A stretch of DNA of 5,416 nucleotides from contig JAKASY010000182.1 in the NCBI GenBank assembly GCA_021817625.1, positions 1 to 5,416 of the forward strand, in the 5' to 3' direction. The translations under genes and the position numbers were made by a program. The DNA comes from Bacillota bacterium (GTDB taxonomy: Bacteria; Bacillota_E; JAJZYS01; JAILZS01). Every line of letters begins with the position of its first letter. Position 1 is the stretch's first letter. The notes beneath the pieces are model-generated. The model was given only the letters and a program-made list of their open reading frames with translations. It made no database searches and had not been told where the DNA came from. Positions 1-5,191 of this stretch are shown one piece after another.

Positions 1-453
1 GATCTGGCCCTGTCGGCCGAGGGCGATCGGGTGGCGGGCCTCGAGGCGGGAGCGGACGACTACATCCCGAAGCCGTTCTCGCCGCGCGAGCTCGTGGCGC
101 GCGTGCGGGCGGTGCTGCGCCGCACCGGCGGGGGGCGGGGGACGCGGCGGGTGACGTGCGGCGACATCGCGGTCGACCTGGCGGGCCGCACGGTCGAGCG
201 CGCGGGCCGCCCGGTGGACCTCACGGCCACGGAGTTCGCCCTCCTCCGCCAACTGGCCGAGCACGCCGGCCAGGCCGTGGGCCGCGAGGACCTCATCCGC
301 GGCGTCTGGGGCTACGACTTCGAGGGGGACGCCCGCACGATCGACGTGCACATCCGCCACCTGCGGGAGAAGCTCGAGGCGGACCCGAGCCACCCGCGCT
401 GCATCGAGACGGTGCGCGGCGTCGGCTACCGCCTGCGGGAGGGGACGTCGTGA
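1..453 (+). CDS. OmpR/PhoB-family response regulator, 3' part (5' end outside window)
   Basis: This is a DNA-binding transcription regulator of a two-component system, and only its last 150 residues are present. The frame is open from base 1, so the GTG at 31 is internal and not a start. Fragment residues 1-40 are the end of the receiver domain: the LSA segment (switch Ser/Thr at residue 5), [10 protein letters not shown] with the conserved Lys24-Pro25, and the last helix ([14 protein letters not shown]). The phospho-accepting Asp lies upstream, outside the window. After a Gly/Arg-rich linker, residues about 50-147 form an OmpR-type winged helix: [12 protein letters not shown], then the recognition helix region with [15 protein letters not shown], then [11 protein letters not shown]. 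It ends at TGA 451-453, overlapping the GTG start of the kinase gene by 4 bp, so the two are probably translationally coupled cognate partners. PhoB/PhoP-like membership fits, but the target genes cannot be inferred. Confidence 0.95.
   Translation, partial: DLALSAEGDRVAGLEAGADDYIPKPFSPRELVARVRAVLRRTGGGRGTRRVTCGDIAVDLAGRTVERAGRPVDLTATEFALLRQLAEHAGQAVGREDLIRGVWGYDFEGDARTIDVHIRHLREKLEADPSHPRCIETVRGVGYRLREGTS
437..444 (+). promoter_or_regulatory. Shine-Dalgarno for the histidine kinase
   Basis: GGGAGGGG lies inside the last codons of the response regulator, 5 bases before GTG 450. It fixes the kinase start at 450 rather than at any of the earlier in-frame starts that lie inside the regulator gene. 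Confidence 0.75.
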
Positions 454-2057
454 CCCTTCGGCCGAGCCTGATCCTGGCGGGCGTCGCCGCCGCCGCTGCC
501 GCCTGGCCGATCGCCGGTCCGGGCGCCGCGCTCGCCGCCGGTGCGGCGGCGGCAGCCGTGGCGATGGTGGTCGCCGCCGTGGCTGAGCGAGGCCTGGTCG
601 ACGCCCTGCGCGAGGTCGAGGACATGCTGCGCGTGTGGCAGGCGGGCGACTTCTCGCCGCGCCTGCGCTGGGCGCGTGCCGACGCCCTCGGTCGGGTCGC
701 CGACACGGCCAACGACACGGCGCGGGCCCTGGCCGCCGCGCGTGCCGAGGACGAGAGCCTGCGCGACCGCCTCGAGGCGATGCTCGCGGCGCTCGACGTG
801 GGCGTCCTGTACCTTGCCGAAAACCGCCGCGTGCTCGCCATGAACGCTGCGGCGGAGATCCTGTTCGACATGCACGAGGCGGATGCGGTGGGCCGCTCGC
901 TGCTCGAGGTCGTGGGCGATGCGGAGCTCGACCAGCTGGCGGAGGAGGCGCTCAACCGGGGCACGACGGCGAGCGCGGAGTTCGACCCCGGCCCCGGGGA
1001 CCAGCGCGTCATGCGCTACCGCCTCGCGCCGACGCGCAGCGAGTCGGGGCGCGTGACCGGCCTGCTCATCATGGCCTCCGACCTCACGCACGAGCGGCGG
1101 CTGGAGCGCGTGCGCCAGGATTTCGTCGAGAACGTCACGCACGAGCTGCAGACGCCGCTCACGTCGATCCGGGGGTTTGCCGAGACCCTCGCGGGCGACG
1201 CGGGCGCGGACGGCGACCGCAGGCGCCGCTACCTCAACATCGTCGAGCGCGAGGCAGAGCGCCTGAGCCGCCTGGTCTCCGACCTCCTCGACCTGTCGCG
1301 CTGGGAGGGCAAGCGCCCGCCGCTTCACGCCCAGCACTTCGACCTGGGCGCCCTCGTGAGCGACGTCGTCAGCGTCTATCGGCCGGTGATCGAGAAGAGC
1401 GGCCTGCAGTTCCGGGTGGAGGTGCCGGAGGGCCCGCTGCCGCTCGTCGCCGATCGCGAGGCGGTGGCCCGCGTGCTCCGAAACCTCATCGACAACGCCC
1501 GCAAGTACACGCGCGAGGGCGCCATCACGTTCCGCCTGTTCCGGGTGGGCCGCATCTACCGGATGGAGATCGAGGACACGGGCATGGGCATCCCGGCCTC
1601 CGCCATCCCGCGCGTGTTCGAGCGCTTCTATCGCGTGGACAAGGGGCGCGACCGCGAGAGCGGCGGCACGGGCCTGGGCCTGGCGATCGTCCGCCACCTG
1701 GTGGAGGCCCACGGCGGCCAGGTCAGGGCGAGATCCGACGGTCTCGGCCTGGGCAGCCGGTTCACCGTGGACTGGCCGGGCGAGCCTACGGGCAGGGCCT
1801 CAGTGGCCAAGAGCCTGCGCGAGGACGAACAGGCCCGTGAGGGCGAGCAGGCCGCCGGCCACGCCCTCGGCGTCGGCACCGGCGCGCTTGCCGAGGTGGC
1901 GGCCGAAGGCGAGCCCCGCGGCGCTGAGGCCGAGGCCGGCGACGGCGATGGCGGCGAGCGCGGGAATGAAGGGCGCGCCGAAGAGCGGCAGGGTGAGGCC
2001 GACCGCGAGCGCGTCCAGGCTGACGGTGAGCGCGGCGGTCGCGAGGGGGAGGCCTGA
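450..2057 (+). CDS. Membrane-bound PAS-domain sensor histidine kinase (PhoR-like)
   Basis: This sensor kinase of 535 residues should autophosphorylate on His and pass phosphate to the regulator encoded just upstream. Two Ala-rich hydrophobic segments (residues about 5-19 and 25-45) are joined by only a few residues, so there is almost no extracellular domain. A HAMP-like helical linker follows (about 46-100), then a PAS-like domain (about 105-215). The HisKA domain starts near 221, with phospho-acceptor His231 in HELQTP (Gln where Arg or Lys is usual). The ATPase domain shows the N box [10 protein letters not shown] (345-354), G1 DTGMGIP (376-382), F box FERFYR and G2 [10 protein letters not shown] (405-414). 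The start is GTG 450, with an SD 5 bases upstream and a 4-bp overlap with the regulator. The usual family end is near residue 443. The remaining roughly 90 residues are low-complexity Ala/Glu/Gly/Arg and lie opposite the mntP coding sequence, so this tail may be non-functional or reflect a lost stop or a sequence error. Confidence 0.93.
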   Translation: MTLRPSLILAGVAAAAAAWPIAGPGAALAAGAAAAAVAMVVAAVAERGLVDALREVEDMLRVWQAGDFSPRLRWARADALGRVADTANDTARALAAARAEDESLRDRLEAMLAALDVGVLYLAENRRVLAMNAAAEILFDMHEADAVGRSLLEVVGDAELDQLAEEALNRGTTASAEFDPGPGDQRVMRYRLAPTRSESGRVTGLLIMASDLTHERRLERVRQDFVENVTHELQTPLTSIRGFAETLAGDAGADGDRRRRYLNIVEREAERLSRLVSDLLDLSRWEGKRPPLHAQHFDLGALVSDVVSVYRPVIEKSGLQFRVEVPEGPLPLVADREAVARVLRNLIDNARKYTREGAITFRLFRVGRIYRMEIEDTGMGIPASAIPRVFERFYRVDKGRDRESGGTGLGLAIVRHLVEAHGGQVRARSDGLGLGSRFTVDWPGEPTGRASVAKSLREDEQAREGEQAAGHALGVGTGALAEVAAEGEPRGAEAEAGDGDGGERGNEGRAEERQGEADRERVQADGERGGREGEA

Positions 2058-2360
2058 GGTGAGGTGTGTGGCGGTGCCGGCGCGTGGGGCCCCGGGGGCC
2101 CGTAGGGGCGTCGCGCCGGCATGCGCCGCCCCGCGCACGGTCACCACGCCGAGGCCGACGAGCAGGACGGCGGCGGCGACGCCCGTCGCTGGCGCCAGCG
2201 CCGGCCCCAGGGCGCGTCCGGCCAGGAGGCCGACCGCGGCGAGGACGAGCTCGGTCAGGGCGAACACCACGGCCACGCGCGCGCTCTGGCGCCTGGTGGG
2301 GCCGGTGAGGCCGATGCCGACCGACACGGCCAGGGCGTCGACGCCCAGGGCCAAGGCCAC
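1800..2360 (-). CDS. mntP: MntP-type manganese efflux pump
   Basis: This is a small polytopic inner-membrane protein of the MntP (former DUF204/YebN) family, which exports Mn(II). Known members are about 190 residues with six helices. The translation shows the two-fold internal repeat typical of the family: GVDALAVSVGIGL near the N terminus and [13 protein letters not shown] in the second half, each with its membrane Asp. It also has an acidic helix-2 motif (ALTELVLA) and a final helix with [16 protein letters not shown]. The stop is TGA at 1802-1800. The start is uncertain. GTG 2360 has AAGG 8 bases upstream and gives 186 residues, but it leaves only 7 residues before the first conserved Asp. 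A CTG at 2387 preceded by GGGGG would give 195 residues and a family-like first helix. No ATG, GTG or TTG occurs in frame just upstream. It is convergent with the kinase and divergent from the dehydrogenase gene. Confidence 0.9.
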   Translation of the reverse strand: MALALGVDALAVSVGIGLTGPTRRQSARVAVVFALTELVLAAVGLLAGRALGPALAPATGVAAAVLLVGLGVVTVRGAAHAGATPLRAPGAPRAGTATHLTSGLPLATAALTVSLDALAVGLTLPLFGAPFIPALAAIAVAGLGLSAAGLAFGRHLGKRAGADAEGVAGGLLALTGLFVLAQALGH

Positions 2361-2430
2361 GACGGCGACCTTGACGGCGGTGAGCAGCGGCGTCGCACCC
2401 CCTAGGCAACGGCTCGTAAGGCGGCACGGG

Positions 2431-2438
2431 AAGGGAGG
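2431..2438 (+). promoter_or_regulatory. Shine-Dalgarno deciding a TTG start
   Basis: AAGGGAGG sits 6 bases before TTG 2445 and is a near-ideal ribosome binding site. It supports TTG as the real start of the dehydrogenase. The divergent gap to mntP is under 90 bp and I could not assign a convincing -35/-10 pair in either direction. Confidence 0.75.
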
Positions 2439-2444
2439 ATCACG

Positions 2445-3416
2445 TTGCGGCTGGTCGTGATCGCAGACGACGCGAATCGAGGTCTTCTCGAGGACATTCT
2501 TCCCCTGCCGGCGGAGTGGGTGGGAACGGCGGTGCGCGAGCGTGATCGGCGTGCCGTCGAGGCCGCTGTGGCGGACGCCGAGGCGGTCGTGGCGCGGCGG
2601 GCCCCCGACTGGCTGCTCGACCGGGCGCCAGGCTTGCGGCTGCTCGTCCTGTACGGCGGCGGCGCCGACGACGTCGCCTACGGCCACCTCCCGGCGGCCT
2701 GCTCGGTGGTCGAGAGCCGTGGCTACGAGGCGTCCGTCGCCGAGCACGCCCTGGGGCTCATCCTCGCCCTCAGTCAGAACCTGCCGGCGGCGGAGCGCGC
2801 CACGCGGCGCGGCTGCAGGCTGCCGGGCGACGCGGGGCTGGTGCCCAGCATGGAGCTCTCCGGGCGCACGGTGGGCGTCCTCGGCTTTGGGCGCATCGGA
2901 CGGGAGGTCGCTCGCCGCCTTGCCCCGTTCGACTGCGACATCCTGGGCCTCAAGCGCACGGCGGACGGCTACCTGAAGGAGCTCATGGGGCTCATGGAGC
3001 TCGGCGGCCCGGAGTTCCTCGACACCCTGCTCAAGGCGGCGGACGTGCTCGTCGTGACCATGCCCCTCACGCCGGACACGCGCGGCATGATCGGCGGGCG
3101 CGAGCTCGCCCTTCTCAAGCCGGGGGCGTTCGTCGTGAACGTCTCGCGCGCCGCCGTCATCGACGAGGACGCCCTGTTCCACGCCCTGACCTCCGGCCTT
3201 CTGCGCGGCGCGGCCCTCGACGTGAGCTACGACGAGGAGGCCGTGGACAGCCCCACGGCGCACCGCCCCTTCGATCGCCTGGGCAACGTGATCCTCACGC
3301 CGCGCGTCGGCGCCCACAGCGACGGCGCGATTCGGCGCGGGCGCGAGAGCCTGCGCGCAATCCTCGCGCAGGTCGCCGCCGGCGAGCTGCCCGAGGGGGC
3401 CCTGCGCACCCCGTGA
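2445..3416 (+). CDS. D-isomer-specific 2-hydroxyacid dehydrogenase family protein with Arg at the catalytic His position
   Basis: This cytosolic NAD(P)-dependent oxidoreductase family interconverts D-2-hydroxyacids and 2-oxoacids. At 323 residues it has normal family length. The outer half carries the signature VAEHALGLILALSQNL (98-113). The Rossmann fold has GFGRIG (147-152) after VGVL. The end of the second strand reads GLKRT (168-172) with no acidic residue, which suggests NADP rather than NAD. The catalytic Arg is present in NVSRAAVIDEDAL (Arg235), and Glu264 in LDVSYDEE aligns with the catalytic Glu. In the last motif the usual TPH is TPR: Arg287 (codon CGC, 3303-3305) replaces the proton-donating His, with a His four residues later. 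Activity may be altered or lost. The TTG start has a strong SD. The stop TGA overlaps the GTG of the kinase-like gene by 4 bp, so the two are one operon. The specific substrate cannot be named. Confidence 0.9.
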   Translation: MRLVVIADDANRGLLEDILPLPAEWVGTAVRERDRRAVEAAVADAEAVVARRAPDWLLDRAPGLRLLVLYGGGADDVAYGHLPAACSVVESRGYEASVAEHALGLILALSQNLPAAERATRRGCRLPGDAGLVPSMELSGRTVGVLGFGRIGREVARRLAPFDCDILGLKRTADGYLKELMGLMELGGPEFLDTLLKAADVLVVTMPLTPDTRGMIGGRELALLKPGAFVVNVSRAAVIDEDALFHALTSGLLRGAALDVSYDEEAVDSPTAHRPFDRLGNVILTPRVGAHSDGAIRRGRESLRAILAQVAAGELPEGALRTP

Positions 3417-4246
3417 GCGACGCCGCCGGCGCCGCTCGGCCGCCGCTCGCTGGCCCGCCCGCCGACGCCGCACGGCCGCTGCGGGTGCCGGCGGCCGTTG
3501 CCGCCTTGGGCCGGGGAGAGGGCATGCGCGTGGCATGGGAGAACGAGCTGGGCGGGCGCACCTTCGAGGTTGGCGATGGCGGCGCGCGCCGGTTCGTGAA
3601 GTGGGCGCCCGCCGGGAGCGGCCTCGACCTTGGGGCGGAGGCCGCACGCCTGCGTTGGGCCGTCGCCTACACGGCGGTGCCGCGCGTGCTCGGCGAGGGC
3701 CGGGACGACGAGGGGTCGTGGCTCGTGACGGCTGGGCTTGCCGGCGAGAACGCCGTGAGCGAGCGTCACAAGCGCGAGCCGGCGCGCGCCGCGGCGGCCA
3801 TCGGCCGAGGCCTCAGGGCCTTCCACGACGCCTTGCCGGTTGACCGCTGCCCGTTCTCCTGGTCCCTCGAGGAGCGCCTCGGGGACGTGCACCGGCGGGC
3901 AGGGGAGCTTGACCCGGCGCGCTGGCACGAGGCGCACCAGCCGCTCGGCGTCGCGGGCGCGCTTGCCGCTCTTGCGCGCGCCCCCTCGGTGGACCGCCTG
4001 GTCGTCTGCCATGGCGACGCCTGCGCGCCCAACACGCTCCTCGCCGAGGACGGCAGCGTCACCGGCCACGTGGATCTGGGCTGCCTTGGCGTCGCGGACC
4101 GCTGGGCGGACATCGCTGTCGCCACCTGGAGTCTCGAGTGGAACTACGGGCCGGGCTTCGACGAGACGCTGCTCGAGGCGTACGGCGTCGCGCCCGACGC
4201 GGCGCGTGTGGCGTATTACCGGCTGCTGTGGGACCTGGGTCCGTAG
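3413..4246 (+). CDS. Aminoglycoside 3'-phosphotransferase-like kinase (APH family)
   Basis: This 277-residue protein has the APH/choline-kinase fold and resembles APH(3') enzymes, which transfer the ATP gamma-phosphate to the 3'-hydroxyl of aminoglycosides. The N lobe has FVKW with ATP-binding Lys63 and Glu76 in LGAEAARLRW. The C lobe has CHGDACAPN (catalytic Asp202, Asn207), VDLG (metal-binding Asp221) and GVADRWADIA. HAL-like and CPF segments before the active site also match nptII-type proteins. From memory, APH(3')-IIa ends YRLLDEFF; here it is YRLLWDLGP, so an acidic drug-contact residue and the terminal Phe are changed. About 25 extra Ala/Pro-rich residues precede the usual N terminus. 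The GTG start overlaps the dehydrogenase stop by 4 bp. It may be a resistance protein or a kinase for an unknown small molecule; the operon context leaves the second option open. Confidence 0.9.
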   Translation: MSDAAGAARPPLAGPPADAARPLRVPAAVAALGRGEGMRVAWENELGGRTFEVGDGGARRFVKWAPAGSGLDLGAEAARLRWAVAYTAVPRVLGEGRDDEGSWLVTAGLAGENAVSERHKREPARAAAAIGRGLRAFHDALPVDRCPFSWSLEERLGDVHRRAGELDPARWHEAHQPLGVAGALAALARAPSVDRLVVCHGDACAPNTLLAEDGSVTGHVDLGCLGVADRWADIAVATWSLEWNYGPGFDETLLEAYGVAPDAARVAYYRLLWDLGP

Positions 4247-4248
4247 CG

Positions 4249-4279
4249 GGCGCGTGCAACCGCGGCCAAAGGCGCGTGC
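4249..4279. repeat. Short direct repeat GGCGCGTGC x2
   Basis: GGCGCGTGC occurs at 4249-4257 and 4271-4279, a 22-bp period (about two helical turns), directly after the APH-like stop. A related GGCGCGTG lies at 4201-4208 inside the gene. In GC-rich DNA this could be chance. The rest of the roughly 100-bp gap to the toxin stop shows no gene. Confidence 0.3.
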
Positions 4280-4347
4280 GTCCAGGCTATGGGCACAGGA
4301 ATGGCGGCCGCGTCACGAGGCACAGGCTCGATACCGAGACCCAACGT

Positions 4348-4372
4348 TCAGGCGCCGCCGCCGGGCGCCTGA
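4348..4372. terminator. Strong GC hairpin between convergent genes
   Basis: A perfect 9-bp inverted repeat, TCAGGCGCC and GGCGCCTGA, encloses a 7-base loop. It includes the stop codon and last codons of the PIN toxin gene. It lies where the plus-strand dehydrogenase/APH operon and the minus-strand toxin-antitoxin operon converge, so it could terminate transcription both ways. No T tract follows on either strand, so a canonical Rho-independent terminator is not shown. It could instead stabilise 3' ends. Confidence 0.4.
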
Positions 4373-4815
4373 TCGACGTGTTCACTGGACGGATCGCCGG
4401 TCTCCGGACGGAGTACCGCTACACCTTCGTCCGCTGCCGCGTCCGCAAGCTTGGCATCCTTGGTCGCAAGCGGCAAGTCTAGGCGTGCCGCAAGTGACAC
4501 ATAGGCCGCGTCGTAGGCGCTCAGGCGGCGCCGGCGCGCCACATCGAAGAGAGCGGGGCTGTGGTCGAGTCCTGGGCCCCACTGCACCTGGATTGGAAGG
4601 CCGCGCACCAATTCGAGGAACCGCGCCGACCTGGCGGGATCCATCCGGCCCCGCCGCTCGGCCACCAGGAGCACGTTCGCTACCTCGAGTGGCCAGATGC
4701 CGGGAACGAAGGCGGAGTCGGCGCGGCAGCGCTTCAATACGGCCACCGTGTAGTCGTCCGCCTCGTCCGCGAAGCACCACGCCATCGTCACGGAGGCGTC
4801 GAGAACGAACGCCAT
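4348..4815 (-). CDS. vapC: VapC-type PIN-domain ribonuclease toxin
   Basis: This is a 155-residue toxin of a type II toxin-antitoxin pair. PIN toxins are Mg-dependent endoribonucleases that cut tRNA or rRNA when freed from the antitoxin. The full acidic set of a PIN active site is visible: Asp6 in FVLDASV, Glu44 in WPLEVANVL, Asp102 in SAYDAAYVSLA and Asp120 in LATKDAKLADAA. The catalytic site therefore looks intact. The domain ends near residue 135 and is followed by a short Gly/Pro-rich tail whose codons form a hairpin. The ATG start directly abuts the antitoxin stop (TAG then ATG, zero spacing), with GAGGAGGG about 10 bases upstream inside the antitoxin gene. This means coupled translation. 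Its RNA target cannot be inferred. Confidence 0.93.
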   Translation of the reverse strand: MAFVLDASVTMAWCFADEADDYTVAVLKRCRADSAFVPGIWPLEVANVLLVAERRGRMDPARSARFLELVRGLPIQVQWGPGLDHSPALFDVARRRRLSAYDAAYVSLAARLDLPLATKDAKLADAAADEGVAVLRPETGDPSSEHVDQAPGGGA

Positions 4816-5061
4816 CTAGCGACGGCCCTCCTCAATCGCCTTACGCACATCCATGCCTAGCGTCTGGCGCCTGCCAAAGGCCAGCAGGTCCGCGATGGTC
4901 TGGTCGATCGTGCCTGACCGGCCCCCAGGCGGGGACGTAAGCAAAGCGGCCGGCCGACCGTTACGGGTGATCAGCACCGATTCGCCTCGCTCCACTTTGT
5001 CGAGCAGCTCTGCCAGGTGTGCCTTCGCCTCGTACGACCCGATCCGCAGCAACGCCCTCAC
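4816..5061 (-). CDS. Phd/YefM-type antitoxin (prevent-host-death family)
   Basis: This 81-residue antitoxin gene lies upstream of the PIN toxin. The N-terminal half matches the Phd/YefM DNA-binding fold: IGSYEAKAHLAELLDKVERGESVLITRNGRPAALL (residues 7-41). The C-terminal half (50-81), with TIDQTIADLLAFGRRQTLGMDVRKAIEEG, is the likely toxin-wrapping part. Family members bind their own promoter, alone and with toxin, to repress the operon. The GTG start at 5061 has only AGGTAG abutting it. TTG at 5052, preceded by AGGTGAGG, is an alternative start giving a protein 3 residues shorter. The protein is antitoxin-first and adjacent to the toxin, as in standard vapBC operons, but it is Phd-like rather than AbrB- or RHH-like. 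Confidence 0.92.
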   Translation of the reverse strand: MRALLRIGSYEAKAHLAELLDKVERGESVLITRNGRPAALLTSPPGGRSGTIDQTIADLLAFGRRQTLGMDVRKAIEEGRR

Positions 5062-5073
5062 CTACCTAGTCGT

Positions 5074-5088
5074 AGTCTAGTCGAGACT
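5074..5088. repeat. Inverted repeat over the -10: putative autoregulatory operator
   Basis: AGTCT-AGTCG-AGACT is a perfect 5-bp inverted repeat with a 5-bp spacer, overlapping the candidate -10. An overlapping direct repeat, CTAGTCG at 5066-5072 and 5077-5083 (11-bp period), lies between it and the start codon. Phd-type antitoxins bind short palindromes at this location, so this is a reasonable operator candidate. Confidence 0.45.
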
Positions 5089-5102
5089 CACTCCTGCGGC
5101 AA
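5074..5102 (-). promoter_or_regulatory. Candidate promoter of the toxin-antitoxin operon
   Basis: On the minus strand TTGCCG (5102-5097) and TAGACT (5079-5074) are separated by 17 bases, each matching 4 of 6 positions of the sigma-70 consensus. The expected start point is near 5067, only a few bases before GTG 5061. That implies a very short leader, or initiation at TTG 5052. This assignment is by inspection only. Confidence 0.45.
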
Positions 5103-5114
5103 GGGTGCTTTGTC

Positions 5115-5153
5115 CCTCGCGACCGGCGCTCGATCCAGGCGATGCGGTCGAGG
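5115..5153. other. Imperfect stem-loop between membrane-protein gene and antitoxin promoter
   Basis: CCTCGCGACCG (5115-5125) can pair with CGGTCGAGG (5145-5153), with a 2-base bulge and a 19-base loop. It lies downstream of the membrane-protein stop (5192) on the minus strand and just upstream of the toxin-antitoxin promoter. It could separate the two transcription units, but there is no T tract. Nothing else is recognisable between 5103 and 5191. Confidence 0.25.
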
Positions 5154-5191
5154 TGGTGCCGAAGACAAGAGAAGGGACGCTCGCCACGGTG

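Noticed and set aside
156..449. Upstream extension of the kinase frame
   Set aside because: It lies in the response regulator coding region in another frame and is Pro/Arg/Gly-rich. The SD and GTGA overlap place the start at 450.
426..1712. A 428-codon minus-strand frame opposite the histidine kinase
   Set aside because: It is the in-gene mirror of a well-supported kinase, with no recognisable domain.
2361..2444. A manganese riboswitch (yybP-ykoY) upstream of mntP
   Set aside because: Many mntP genes have one, but the gap is too short and I see no matching conserved core. A covariance-model search would settle it.
1800..3647. A 615-codon open frame on the minus strand
   Set aside because: Only its last third (mntP) has protein-like membrane sequence. 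The rest is antisense to the dehydrogenase in the same codon register, where GC-rich genes rarely give antisense stops, and is Arg/Pro/Gln-rich noise.
4247..4347. Possible tRNA, attachment site or CRISPR repeat in the gap after the APH-like gene
   Set aside because: No cloverleaf, no array and no matching duplicate elsewhere in the window. Only a short 9-bp direct repeat is present.
3840..4940. A 366-codon plus-strand frame across the APH-like gene and toxin gene
   Set aside because: Arg/Pro/Ser-rich translation without motifs. It overlaps clear genes on both strands.
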